Positions 53,833-64,000 of a DNA stretch of 64,000 bases are shown here, in pieces. The number at the start of each line of letters is the position of its first letter. The stretch's first letter is position 1. The notes under the pieces were generated by a model. That model searched no databases and was not told where the DNA came from. It was given only the letters and a program-made list of their open reading frames with translations. The translations under genes were made by a program, and so were the position numbers. Origin of the DNA: Alopecurus myosuroides. Taxonomy: Eukaryota > Streptophyta > Magnoliopsida > Poales > Poaceae. Location: NCBI GenBank assembly GCA_028641055.1, contig CM054058.1, positions 243,274,187 through 243,338,186 on the forward strand, written 5' to 3'.

Positions 53833-53846
53833 TAAGCTTGGGGATG
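53833..53846 (+). promoter_or_regulatory. TE5 polypurine tract
   Basis: TAAGCTTGGGGATG one base before the LTR start at 53848. Exact copies lie upstream at 51037-51050 (inside the protease gene) and 52138-52151. A reverse-complement copy serves TE8 at 63036-63049. Confidence 0.8.
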
Positions 53847-53847
53847 T

Positions 53848-55559
53848 TGATGCATGTAAAATGCTTAGATGAATTTTGCATATTTTCACATGGTTTTCTA
53901 TTACATATTGCATCATATAAGGGTATAATTCAATGTTTTATAGTATTTTGGGGTTAAATTACAAAGTCCCCCAACTTTTATGGAATTAACCCTGCCTGTC
54001 AGAAACCCCGTTTTCTATATTTTTGACGTTTCAGGGGGCAAACTTCCGCGAAATCACCTGAAAATCTGCGGGGGGTCATTTTCTTGGAAGGAGAAGACTT
54101 GCGGTCGAAGGATCCACGAGAATTGGGCAAGTAGGCCCAAAAGAGGACCCTCCACGCGGCCAGATTCCTTGGCCACGTGAGAGGCCCCCTTTTGCCCCCT
54201 GTGGCCTCAATTCCTTCCATTTTCAACTTACCGACTCCGTCTTGACCTAAAACCGACTATAAAAAGGGTCCCCCGTACCCTTACGGAGAGGAGCGCCGCC
54301 GAAACACCGAAACATCGAAACAGAGACCTGGAGTTCCATATTGGAGGGGGAAAACTCCAGCGGGCCACCGCCGGTGTTATCTCCTACCCCTCCAACGTCA
54401 TCTCCATCGACATCTCCATGAAGAGGGAGTAGTCCACCCCAGGGCTATGGTTTTGTGGAAGTAGCACTTGTATCTCTCTCTCTATGTGCTTCACTAATTA
54501 GATCCGTATGAGCTGCCTCACATGATTACGGGCACCTTTGTAATTCCTATGTGGTGGATCTTTTCTATGAGTTATTGAATCTGAGATTGCAATTGTTTCT
54601 CTTGAGTTATTTGAGTAGATGTATCTTATGTACCCCGTTCTTATTTGCTAGCTTTGATCAATCTAGTTCTTGAGAGCGTGTGTGGGGTGATGGGTGCATT
54701 AGTTGGAGTAACGGGGGGTGGCTAGTGCTGTGAAAGTGACAGAAGTTCAGCGATCCACTTAGGTTTTGTTAAACCTTTCTTAGTTACCTCACTAGGGATA
54801 AAAAGGAGTACCTTGTTACCGGGGATTTGAAGTGACACTAATCAATCTCCATGACTAGATCTAGCAAGTTCTTACTTCAACTTCATGTCACATTGCTTAA
54901 AGCTATACTCTGGTATTTCCTTAATTATCTAGGTGTTATGATTTATTTCGCACCTTGGTGGAGTATAAGAGGGATCAATATGACCGTAGAGATCTCTATG
55001 CTAGGACGTGATGCCCATATGAAAGTACTCAATGTTAAACATGTTATTGTAATCTCACATGTAATTCTTTATGTCCACCGTCTACCACTTTATTTGAGAG
55101 AATGCAAGTGTGAAACCATGAACCCCGGTCCTATTTTAAATATAAGAAAACACTCTAGTTACTTTGCCGCAATTTACTTTACTTGCACTTTACTTTACTT
55201 GCATCTCCAATTCGAATTTACATTATCTCCATCACCACTTGCATCACAAAAATACAAAAACAATCCATTGCATATTTATTTTCTCGTTTGCATTTAGTAG
55301 TAGATTTAATTATTGCACATTTACTTTCAGTTTTGCATTGCAATTTAGAAGTCTCACACCTTGTGCTTGACAACCACTTGGTGAGGTTGAGGGCACAAAA
55401 TTCTCTACTTGCTTGCAGGATCCTGGAGGAAGCTTGGAAGACAACTGCTGAAATACTGGCTCCCCAAGAGTTCGATATAAACCCTCGAGTCACCATCGTG
55501 GGGAAGAAGGCTTGCCACTAGCTACACACTCTGCACTTGGAGTCTCAACCTAGCCATCA
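53848..55559 (+). repeat. TE5 3' LTR (1,712 bp)
   Basis: It starts TGATGCATGTAAAATGC and ends CTAGCCATCA, with a perfect TGATG/CATCA terminal inverted repeat. A TATA box (TATAAAAAG) is at 54258-54266. Small ORFs inside show no domain. The partner LTR has been lost. Confidence 0.75.
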
Positions 55560-57664
55560 GTAGTCATCCACGATCACCAAGCAATACTTCTTTCCTCCGA
55601 TACTATCATAGGATAGTGGACCAAAAAGGTCCAAGTGAATAAGCTCAAGAATTCTTGTGGTGGTGATGGTCGTCTTGGTGGGGTGAGGTTCTCCATGTTG
55701 CTTTCCGAAAGCACAAGAGCTACACACACGATCTTTAGCAAACTTAGCCTTGTTTAGTCATAGAACATGATTGCCACTTTTAAGGTCATGCAACATCCTC
55801 ATATTGGTGTGGGCTAACCGACGATGCCAAAGCCAACCCACGTCAACTTTATCCATTAGGCATGTCGCGGCACACGTGTCTCCTTTAGAGAAGTCCACTA
55901 CATACATGTCGTTCTCGACAAACCCAACAAAGGCTACTTTAAGAGTTGTTTCCCAAGTGACAATCACATTCTCTTTATTAAAGAAAGAGGTAAAACCGCA
56001 ATCTGCAAGTTGAAGAACGGACATCAAGTTATGGCCAAGGGACTCAACAAGATGGACATTCTCAATTGATAGATCATTTGAGATAGCCACCTTGCCTCGT
56101 CCCAATACCTTAATCTCGTATTATCACCAACGGTGATGCAATTGAGATATGGTGATGGAGGTTCAAGGTTACTCATTGCGTCCTTGCTTCCGGCCATATG
56201 TTGGGATGCACCACTATCCACTGTCCATCTACCCTACCCGAAAGCACTTCCCTACAAGATATCAATTTCTTGATTTAGGTACCCATCCTTCAATGGGATC
56301 TCTTTTGTTAGTAACAAGGGTATTAGGAACCCAAATAGTCCAATGATAATCATCACCATAAGAAGTACCAACATATTTAGCATAAACATGACCACTCTAG
56401 ATTTCATAAGAACATAAGAGGGGTTATATTTTCCAACAAAGTCATTGTGAGTGGCACTCCCCCTAGAGGTCTCACCTACCGACAATGAGTTTGGTCTCCT
56501 TCTCCTTGATCACCTCTCCTTTCTTCACAAAGACAATATTTTGAGAAGGAGAGGTGACCTTCTTCTTTTTGTTGTTCTTCTTATTTGACTTAGCAACAAA
56601 GCCAAGTTCCTCCTTCCCATTCTTAACTCATTGAGAGTTTATGGCATCATCAAGAATTTTCTAACTTCCTACAGAGTTAGAGTATCACAAGAGATAGAAG
56701 AGATAACAATTCTACTAGAGGAGGCATCACTTTCTTATTAGATTGTTGAGCTAAGAGTTTATCACGAGACTTGGTGAGTTTATCATGAATTTCTTTAAGA
56801 TACATGACTCATTTTTCTAGTTTTAGCGAGAGCAAGAGATTGTTCATTGTCCTTCCTAAGCTTAGAAACACTAATAACATAAGTATCTTCGAGACTAGAT
56901 AGTCTCTCTTCAAGAGGGGCTCTAATATATTTCTCTTTCTCAAAAGCTTCTACGAGCTCTTTGTCATTGCTACAATGACCACTACCACAAATCTCCAAAG
57001 TCACGATGATCTCTTCCTTCTCATCTATAAGAGAGTTCGCATCATCAAGTTTCCTCAAAAGGGCCTTTACCTTTTCTTTGGTCTCACCTTCAAGGCTAGA
57101 CAACCATTATCCTAAATCCTTAGACTCCTCATCCTCATCAACAATATTTTCAACACAATCTTATAATGAAGGAGGAGTAGTTGCAATAGACTTGGAGGTG
57201 GAAGAGTTTACCGAGGTGGCTTTTGCCATGAGACATGTAGGTCAGATAGACGCCTTTTCATCGGGGATTCAAATAGAGAGACTGATGAATAGGAATGCGT
57301 AGCTATGGCGACATGGGCTACACCTACGACTTCATGCTTCTCCTTCATCTCCAGAGATGTATGTTTCCAACATGGCCCCTTCTTGAACATAAAGAGCTCT
57401 TGGGACTCGTCTAGCAAGGTTCTTTTTTTGTGGAGCTTTGGTCTTGTCATTTCGAACAAGCTTGCCTTCATTTTCTTCTCTTGGCTCAAAAGGACACTCT
57501 TTGACAAAGTGATTTACACTTCCAGAATTATAGCATGTCCTTGGTTGCTCCCCCCGTTTCTTGTAGATCTTGTTCCTTGGCGGTCTTGGAGCACCGGACT
57601 TATGAGCTACCCATCTCTTCCAATAGCCATGCATGGGAAGAGCAATGCACTTGTGAGCACCCTC
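55560..57664 (-). pseudogene. TE6 copia protease to integrase, truncated
   Basis: Read leftwards there is a CCHC-type knuckle at about 57540 (CYNSGSVNHFVKEC, where the second Cys has become Ser). Next comes a coiled-coil region at 57103-56795, then the copia protease TVDSGASQHMAG near 56218. The pre-integrase domain follows (ENVHLVESLGHNLMSVLQLA, WLWHRRLAHTNMRMLHDL), and then the start of integrase with CSSCAFGKQHGEPH and VIVDDY near 55575. The coding sequence stops exactly at the TE5 LTR edge, in the middle of the integrase core. RT, RNase H and the 3' LTR are missing. Several shifts and stops also occur inside. Confidence 0.75.
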
Positions 57665-58807
57665 TTATGTGTCCTCATAATCCTCATCATCCTCCTCCTC
57701 TTCAACCTCTTCTATCCGAGCAACCGCCTTTGACTTCAAGGCTAGGTTGGTAGAATTTCCAATTCCTCTTGAGCAGGCAAGAGCATCATCCGCACTCTTG
57801 TGAGATATTGATATGGCGATGAACTCACTAAGAACACCAATGGAGTTGAGGATATTGTAGTCTGCTCTTGTTCGGATGCTAGTGGACAGGTTCTTCTCAA
57901 AAGGTGTTATTGCTTTGACAAACTTCCTCTTGATCCACTCATCGAAGATTTCCTCTTTTCCAAAATCCCTCAATTGATTGGCAAGGGTGAAAACTCTTCT
58001 ATATAGCTCTTCGGGGGTATCATCCTCTTGCATGACAAAGTTCTCAGACTTGTCAATGGCTACATCATACTTGGAGGATTGGATACTTGCATTTCCTCGG
58101 AACAAAGTTTCAAGGCTATCCCAAGCCTCCTTGGCGGTCTTGCATCCTCGGATGTGAGTGAGATGCTCCCATGGGAGAACTTTTTTAATGATGACAAGGG
58201 CGGTCCTGTTGAGTTGAGATTCAATATATTCTCTTGGAGTCCAATTTCTTGCATCATGAGGATGGAATCCATGAACAACACTTCTCCACAAGGCAGTGCA
58301 AGAACCAGAGATATTAGACTCCATTTCAAAATTCCAAGAAGAAAATTCATTAGTGTTAAGCATGAAAGAAAGTCCAACATTTAAAATATGTGGCATAGAA
58401 ACAACGGGGTGTATAGAGTCATAGTTGGCGGGAGGTGGAACTCTTGATTTAGTCCCCGAACCATTAGTTGTTTGAGACTTGGAGCCTTCGGAGCTTTCCC
58501 CGCCCTTATCCTTTTTAGCGGCTTTTGCCTTGGCTTTGGCAACGTTAGCCTCCATTTAGGCAATGTATGAAATAGATCCATCATCCGAGCTAACATCATC
58601 GGAAACAACGAGAGGTTCCTCTGGCCCCTGAGGTTTACCCATCATGACCTCTAACATCTTCTTTATGCTAGAAATCTCTGAACCAATACTAGAGCTAACC
58701 TTAGTCAATTCGTCTTGGATGGTTCCAACCGTTTCTTGTAGGTTAGCTATAGTGTCGTTCATCTTGGTGATTTCCGCACTAGAATCAGGATCACTTTCAT
58801 TGGCCAT
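57665..58807 (-). pseudogene. TE6 copia gag, one stop
   Basis: The ATG at 58807 opens MANESDPDSSAEITKMNDTI with a predicted coiled coil (TIANLQETVGTIQDELTKVS). After a TAA near 58557 the frame continues as MEANVAKAKAKAAKKDKGG. The UBN2/DUF4219-type gag core follows: FSSWNFEMESNISGSCTALW, AKEAWDSLETLFRG, FVMQEDDTPEELYRRVFTLA. It ends with an acidic run (EEVEEEEDDEDYED) before the zinc-knuckle region. Apart from the TAA the 380-codon stretch is intact. Confidence 0.75.
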
Positions 58808-58859
58808 AATTCTCTTATGTGGTTAAGCCTTTAGTAAGATCCGAGGGTTTTATACCAAT

Positions 58860-60048
58860 TGAAAGTACAATATGGTCAACTAGAGGGGGGGTGAATAGGT
58901 GACTAACAACTTTTCTCCTTTTTCTTTTTAGTTTTGGCTAAACAAGTAAACACAAGGTTATCTACAAGTGCAACTAGGTGGACAACCTATGTGATACAAT
59001 ACAAAGTACGAAACGGAAGCAATATGTAAAGTAACAAGATAAACCACAAGTGTAAACAAGGAGACAAGGATATGTTTCCTTGTAGTTCTATCCCAAGGGA
59101 AGTACGTCTACGTTGGAGAGGTATGGAGCCACCTAGGCGTCTCCAATGGCACAGATGTACACACCTTATTCTCCTTGAGCTTCTCCGGTGAGGGAGATTC
59201 TCGTTTCCACTATGAGGTCGACTTGAAGGCGTTGACCAAACCTTTACACAAGGTTGAGGCGACTCCATAAGATGGATGGAGGCTCTCAACAATCTGAAAC
59301 TTCTTGCAACAAGGTGGAGGTTCCAAGCACAAAGGATTATACTAGGGTTTCTAGGCTCCAAATAGATTTCTAGATCTACTAGGATGTGGTGGGTGGATTT
59401 GCAATTCCTTTTGTGGAATCATAGATCTACCTCACCTAAAGCACTCCATGAAATATGGTGTCGATTGGATGGACGGTGTGGGAGATCTAGGAGGGTGAAG
59501 CTTGCATTAATGGAGGAGAGAGAGTGAGTGTGAAGCTTCACATGGAATGAAGAAGATTCCCCTTATATAGCTGCTTCGAAATCTAGCCGTTGGGGGGGGT
59601 CCCGCACGACCGGAACTTTCGGTCCTGCGGGGAATCTCCCCATTCTTCTCTTGTTTCCAATCTTTCGGAACAAGTTCCGCACGGCCAGAACTAACGGCAA
59701 AAGTTCTGAGCCAACTTACACTTCAGGGTGCGCGGATCCAGTACCTGGAGGAAAAACCCGAAAGTAGGGACGGAACCTTGGGCGGAACTTCCGCACGTCA
59801 GAACTTTCGCTCATGCGTCGGAACTTCCACGGTGCCGGAACTTCCGGGTAAGGTTCCGAGCCAACTTCCGTTGTAGAATGCACGGATCCAGTACGTGGAG
59901 TGTAAACCCGGAGGTAGGAGCGGAAGTTCTGCCGGAACTTCCGCCACCTGGAACTTTGCGAGGAAAATTCCCTGAAACATCACGAGATAAAAACACGAAT
60001 TGAGTGTCATCAATCATTAAAACTGATAGGAAGGCAGATGAACTTTCA
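58860..60048 (-). repeat. TE6 5' LTR (1,189 bp)
   Basis: It has a seven-base terminal inverted repeat, TGAAAGT at 58860 and ACTTTCA ending at 60048. The primer-binding site on the minus strand starts TGGTAT at 58857 and then departs from the usual Met complement. The minus-strand TATA (CTATATAAGG) is at 59570-59561, so the GGAACTTCC cluster to its right lies in U3. The right end is blurred by a 203-bp tandem duplication, and a second ACTTTCA ends at 60251. Confidence 0.65.
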
Positions 60049-60155
60049 GCTGGGACAGCCCCGAACCCTGCCTGTTGGGCTTCTCTTTGTTTTCTAAAAG
60101 ATGCTAGTTCCCCCTGGAACTTACGCTCGAGCACCCGGAACTTCCGCCACCTGGA
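59775..60155. repeat. Cluster of near-palindromic CCGGAACTTCCGG motifs in the TE6 U3
   Basis: GGAACTTCC occurs exactly five times, near 59778, 59820, 59841, 59935 and 60141. It usually extends to CGGAACTTCCG, with diverged versions from 59610 onward. Being upstream of the LTR TATA box, the copies could bind a dimeric factor. This is inference. Confidence 0.6.
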
Positions 60156-60341
60156 ACTTTGCCAGGAAAATTTCCTGAAACATCACGAGATGAAAACACG
60201 AATCGAGCGTCATCAATCATTAAAACTGATAGGGAGGCAGATGAACTTTCACCTGGGACAGCCCGGAACCCTGCCTGTTGGGATTCTCTTTGTTTTCCAG
60301 AAAGATGCTTCCATGAGTAGGTTGAATCTGCGCGAGTCCTA
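59936..60341. repeat. 203-bp tandem duplication spanning the TE6 LTR edge and TE7
   Basis: The block from the GGAACTTCCGCCACC motif through CATCACGAGAT, AACTGATAGG, ACTTTCA and CTGTTGGG to TTTGTTTTC appears twice. GAGTGTCATC at 60002 corresponds to GAGCGTCATC at 60205, a 203-base offset. The copies differ at roughly ten of 130 compared bases, so the duplication is not recent. It contains both LTR end and neighbouring TE7 gag. Confidence 0.75.
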
Positions 60342-61419
60342 CAAGTTGTGGCTAGATTTGCATATTCCGTTGTCATAGTTATACATATGCTTTGGGAACG
60401 AACCCTTCGAGTTGCTGCTCGATTGATATGGGTGGTAACCCGTCTGCCTGGATCTTCCGTGGCTGTCAGTCGTTCTTCTGTTCCTGCCCGCGAGAACAGG
60501 AGGTTGCATTTCATCAAATGTCTGGTTTTTGCGCTTCCTTCACCTATTCTAGTCATTGTTGTATATTCTGTTCCTCTCGTGAGCATAGGAGGTCTCCATG
60601 TGATCTTCCTCGGGTGAGGGTGGGTGGGTGTTGCGCGCTCATTCTTTGCCTTCCGCCCAGATTTTTGCTACTTCCATGAGTTTCCTCACGGTTCTCACTC
60701 GAACCCGGCCGATGTACTCCATTAGTTCCATCCAGCGGAGCAGATCTCTGAAGCTATCGATTGATGTTTCATCCGAGATCTCCTATGCTTTTTTTTGTAG
60801 AGTGGCCCACCTATGTATGTACCCCCGAATATTCTTGTCTGATCTTTGCATGTATGCCTTCAGCTGCCCGACTGTTACCGGTCGTTTGCAGGTAGATCTG
60901 AAATTCTGGATTAAGTCATACTCGAACTCTTCCCGACAACTGTATTTGTTCTTGGGTCGGCTCTTTAACCAATTTGTCGCCGCAACCACGAGTTGCAGCT
61001 GTATATATTGCGTTGTTGTTACCTTGCTACTCTTTTGGAAACTCACAACTCTCAGGTAATCGTCTAAGCATGCTTCGGGTTCCTGATCGTCTTCGTACTT
61101 GGGCGTACTGTCAGGTTGAATCGTTTCGGCTTCCTGGCCTGGTGGATTTCTCGAGTGAAACAAGGAGGCCCACAGAGTTCCTCATTGTCCAAGTCTGTTG
61201 AATCGTATCTTGGGTTCTCCACTTGAGTTCTAGTTGTCCTAGGCGGTGGTACTTATGCCACTCTTTCCCTACATGATCTATCCACCTTGTTCTATGTGAG
61301 TCGATTTCGCAGATCTTGTGGGTCCTCCTCATGACGTGTCACTCGGGTTGGTTTGGCTTTTTCCTTCATAGGCCTCAAGGGTGCTACCGCTCGCGGGATG
61401 GGTTTCTGCCCTAACTCCG
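60049..61419 (-). pseudogene. TE7: gypsy gag fragment, same family as TE2
   Basis: The minus strand encodes a gag core nearly matching that of TE2: EACLDDYLRVVSFQKSSKVT, ATNWLKSRPKNKYS, EEFEYDLIQNFRSTCKRPVT and RSDKNIRGYIHRWATL at 61163-60783. KQRESQQAGF lies toward the left end. Several frame changes are present. It is bounded by the TE6 LTR on the left and the TE8 LTR on the right, so only about 1.4 kb survives here. Confidence 0.75.
61415..61419. repeat. Candidate TE8 target-site duplication (one copy in window)
   Basis: CTCCG directly left of the TE8 LTR. The partner would lie beyond the window, so it cannot be confirmed. Confidence 0.35.
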
Positions 61420-63033
61420 TGATGGCGGGTGGACACACATTCGTTGGGAGACCCCAAGAGGAAGGTATTATGAGTACATCAGCAAGATTTTTCCTCGGAA
61501 AGAAGCCAAGGTTTAATCGGACCAGTAGAAGAAAGAAATCACTTCTGAAGGTTGTTAACATCTGATGTTGGCAGGGCGCACTACCACGCTCAGCAACAAC
61601 GTGGAATCTACACACAACACAACCAAGATACTTTGCCCCAACGAAATAGTGAGGTTGTCAATCTCACCAGTTTTGGTGAAAACAAAGGATTAGACGTATA
61701 GTGTGAAAATGATGTTTGTTTGCAGTGAATCAAATGAGAATATTGTTTGAAGTGAAAAAGAATAGTGTTTGCAGTAGGTTGTATTATCAGTGTAAAAGAA
61801 TGCACTGGGGTCCACAATTCACTAGTGGTGCGTCTCCATAACAGATAAATAACATGATGGTTGAACAAATTACAGCTGGGCAATTGACAAATAAAGAATG
61901 CATAACAATGCATATACATGACATGATGATTACTATGAGATTTATTTGGGCATTACAACATGATACATGAACTGTCATCCAACTGCATCTATGACTAATA
62001 ATCCACCCTTAGACGTCATCCAAGCAAACTTTGGGTATTAAGTTGCAAGCAACTGAGTATTGCATTAAGTAAAGTGCGTAATGTAAACAATACAATTATC
62101 CTTAGATAAAGAATTGATGTTTTATCCCTAGCGGCAACATCACATCCACAATCTTAGAACTAATTGTCACTCTCCAGATTACTGGAGGCATGAACCCACT
62201 ATCTAGAATATATACTCCCTCTTGGAGTCACAAGCATCTACTTGGCCAGAGCATCTACTAGAAGTGGAGAGCATGCAAGATCACAAATAACATATATGAT
62301 AGATCTATAATCAACTTGACATAGTATTCAATATTCATCGGATCCCGGCAAACACAACATGTAGCATTACAATAAGATGATCTTGATCAAGTTAGGCAGC
62401 TCACAAGATCTAAACATGATGGCACAGAAGAGGAGAAGACAAACATCTAGCTACTTCTATGGACCCGTAGTCCAAGGACGAAGTACTCACGCATCACTCC
62501 GGAGGCAGGCATGGTGATGAAGAGCCCTCTGGTGACGATTCCCCTCTCCGGCAGGGTGCCGGGAAGAGCTTCGGAACCCTCCAAACTAGGGTTGACAATG
62601 GCGGAGGCTAAGGAACTTTTCATGATGGAGGCTCGGGTATTTAGGGTTTTCCAGAGGAAGACATTATATAGACGGAAGGGCGATGTCAGTGGGTGCCCCA
62701 AGGGGGCCACACCATGTGGTGGTGTAGCCAGGGGGCGCCGCCATATGGTGTGGCCACCTCTCTGGCCCCCTTCGGGTCTCCTTCGGAGTCCTGTGTACGT
62801 GTGAGCAAAATAGGGACTTTGGGTTTTGTTTCGTCCAATTCTGAGAATATTTCCAGAACAACTTTTCTGAAATAAAAAACAGCAGGAAACAAGAACTGAC
62901 GTTGTAGCATCTTGTCAATAGGTTAGTCCCAGAAAGTGCATAAAAATGCTATGAAGTGTATAGAAAACATGTAGCAATTGGCATAATATCAACATGGAAC
63001 ATCAGAAATTATAGATTCGTTAGAGACGTATCA
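61420..63033 (-). repeat. TE8 3' LTR (1,614 bp), Athila type
   Basis: On the minus strand it starts TGATACGTCTCTAACG and ends CCGCCATCA, with a minus-strand TATA (CTATATAATG) near 62672-62663. The first bases and the end (a CCTTCCTCTTGGGGT run near 61460) are like the abundant Sabrina/WHAM-type LTRs of Triticeae, from memory. U3 holds an 11-bp inverted repeat, GGCCACACCAT at 62705 and ATGGTGTGGCC ending at 62755. Small ORFs have no domain. Confidence 0.7.
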
Positions 63034-63035
63034 AG

Positions 63036-63049
63036 CATCCCCAAGCTTA
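63036..63049 (-). promoter_or_regulatory. TE8 polypurine tract
   Basis: The minus strand reads TAAGCTTGGGGATG, then CT and the LTR start. It is identical in 14 bases to the TE5 tract at 53833-53846. Confidence 0.8.
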
Positions 63050-64000
63050 GTTCTACTCGTCCTCGAGTAGGTAAAATGATAAAAACAAAATAATTTCTAA
63101 GGTGACATGCTACCAACACAATCTTGATCATCATTATTGTAAAAGCATTGTAAGCTGAGATCAAAGTACACTAAACATAGGCATCATAGATATAATTCCA
63201 ACAATGTAGCTTAGAAACTATGTTGCAACATGAAAAATAGCACAAACAAAAGATCATGAATAATAATGCATTGAAAGTTATATGTTTGTTTCGAGCATAG
63301 AAAAAACATAGCAAAGTGGTATTCAGTTTCCCTTAAAGGATAGAAAAACATAAATGCCAGGACACCTTCAAAGTTCAAGTGGTGACTAGATACAAATAAT
63401 TTTAGAACAAGTAATAACATAATCATGGATCAATCAATAATAATTTTGGGACCGATGCACTTATACTCAGAATGACAACTATGCTCTCTTAATTGTTGCA
63501 TAAAGTTAGAAGATGAAGACTCAACATAAAAGTAAAAGAAAGGCCCATTGCAGAGGGAAGCATGGATTACTCATGTGCTAGATCTTTTTATTTGAGTAAA
63601 ACAGAGGTATTGAAAACAATTTTGAGAGTGGTGTATGCCTATGTCAACGAATCAGCAAATAGACAATACATTAAGTCACAAGTTAACTAGACTTTACAAG
63701 AGCGGATCCCATGAAGGACATCCTTTCTACTGTGGTTAGTAGATCATCTCTCTTCTCTTTTGTTTACACACTTATGAACTTTGCTTAACAGATAAAACAT
63801 GGGCAAAAAGAGTGGAGAGAATTTTGTAGCAACCAAATTTGGGGCTGGGCAACCCATTGCCATCTCTTCTAGTGAATTGGATAAGCGGATGTATGTGCCA
63901 CTAGTCCATGTGTGTAAATTCTAATCAACAAGCGAAATAAAGACCATCTACCCGCGTCCTCATGAGATAAGACATATCACAAAACATGTATAATCTTGAA
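63050..64000 (-). other. TE8 3' internal noncoding region
   Basis: AT-rich sequence with no domain-bearing frame on either strand. Its texture is like the TE5 3' noncoding region. The window ends inside it. Confidence 0.5.

Larger units (their letters stand above)
49667..55559 (+). mobile_element. TE5: Athila-like gypsy element, gag-protease only, 5' end missing
   Basis: From left to right the region contains gag-protease coding DNA truncated at its 5' side, about 2.4 kb of noncoding DNA, a polypurine tract and a 1,712-bp 3' LTR. No RT, RNase H or integrase exists between protease and LTR. The gag and the LDLGSSVSVL protease site are Athila-like. The 5' LTR, primer-binding site and first part of gag have been removed at the CACTA junction. 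The five bases right of the LTR are GTAGT. Confidence 0.75.
55560..60048 (-). mobile_element. TE6: Ty1/copia element, 5' half only
   Basis: A 5' LTR (58860-60048), a degenerate Met-type primer-binding site, gag, protease and part of integrase are present in copia order (integrase before RT). The element ends at 55560, where TE5 begins. Its RT half was lost together with the 5' end of TE5, presumably in one deletion. The LTR has inserted in gypsy gag sequence (TE7). Confidence 0.8.
61420..64000 (-). mobile_element. TE8: Athila-like gypsy element, 3' end only, continues past the window
   Basis: The 3' LTR is followed to the right by the polypurine tract and about 950 bases of the 3' noncoding internal region. 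The coding part lies outside the window. The orientation is minus, opposite to TE5, which shares the same polypurine tract. Confidence 0.7.

Noticed and set aside
59775..60155. Heat-shock elements
   Set aside because: The canonical element needs GAA and TTC separated by two bases. Here the spacing is one base (GAACTTC).
61558..61562. TE8 LTR edge at 61563 with ACATC as target duplication
   Set aside because: Sequence left of 61563 still looks like the end of this LTR type (CCTTCCTCTTGGGGT run). A better edge with CCATCA and a TGAT/ATCA inverted repeat is at 61420.

Overview
The window looks like intergenic DNA from a large grass genome, most likely Triticeae (wheat, barley, rye or Aegilops). 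It is almost entirely nested LTR retrotransposons. The terminus at 63033 (TGATACGTCTC...), the multi-kilobase LTRs and the antisense 'gypsy-type' genes are all familiar from that tribe. Species and family names cannot be fixed without a search. I saw no intact cellular gene, no tRNA or rRNA gene and no CRISPR array.

Layout, left to right. TE1 (1-10802, minus) is a Ty3/gypsy Tat-lineage element. It has gag, protease, RT, two RNase H-like domains and integrase, all decayed, plus a spliced antisense Transposase_28 gene on the plus strand. Its 3' LTR lies outside the window. From 10803 to 21896 there is a promoter and a DUF4283-like gene relic, cut in two by TE2 (11838-21594, plus). TE2 is a gypsy element with gag-protease only, a 75-bp tandem array and its own antisense Transposase_28 gene. 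From about 21960 to 49666 lies a CACTA-type gene relic (Transposase_24-like region followed by a C48/Ulp1-like region), cut by TE3 (23461-47579, minus, duplication CATAG). TE3 has a long open gag-protease frame, a roughly 25-residue RT vestige and a third antisense Transposase_28 gene. TE4 (29616-43614, minus, duplication GACTT) sits inside TE3. It is a Tekay-type chromovirus with a chromodomain, very long LTRs and an extra ORF upstream of gag. TE5 (49667-55559, plus) is an Athila-like gag-protease element lacking its 5' end. It abuts a truncated Ty1/copia element, TE6 (55560-60048, minus), which sits in a gag fragment, TE7 (60049-61419, minus), of the same family as TE2. TE8 (61420 to beyond the end, minus) is an Athila-type LTR and 3' internal region inserted in TE7.

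Order of events. LTR pairs compared by eye differ by about 0.6% (TE4), 1.5% (TE3) and 9% (TE2). This agrees with the nesting: TE4 is younger than TE3, and TE2 is older than both.

The main biological theme is that three distinct gypsy elements each carry the same kind of multi-exon gene, antisense to gag-pol and beside the 3' LTR. Two of these genes show their own TATA box; the third starts outside the window. Two of the three elements have lost pol, yet TE3 kept a 1,142-codon open gag-protease frame and moved recently. It was therefore presumably mobilised in trans.
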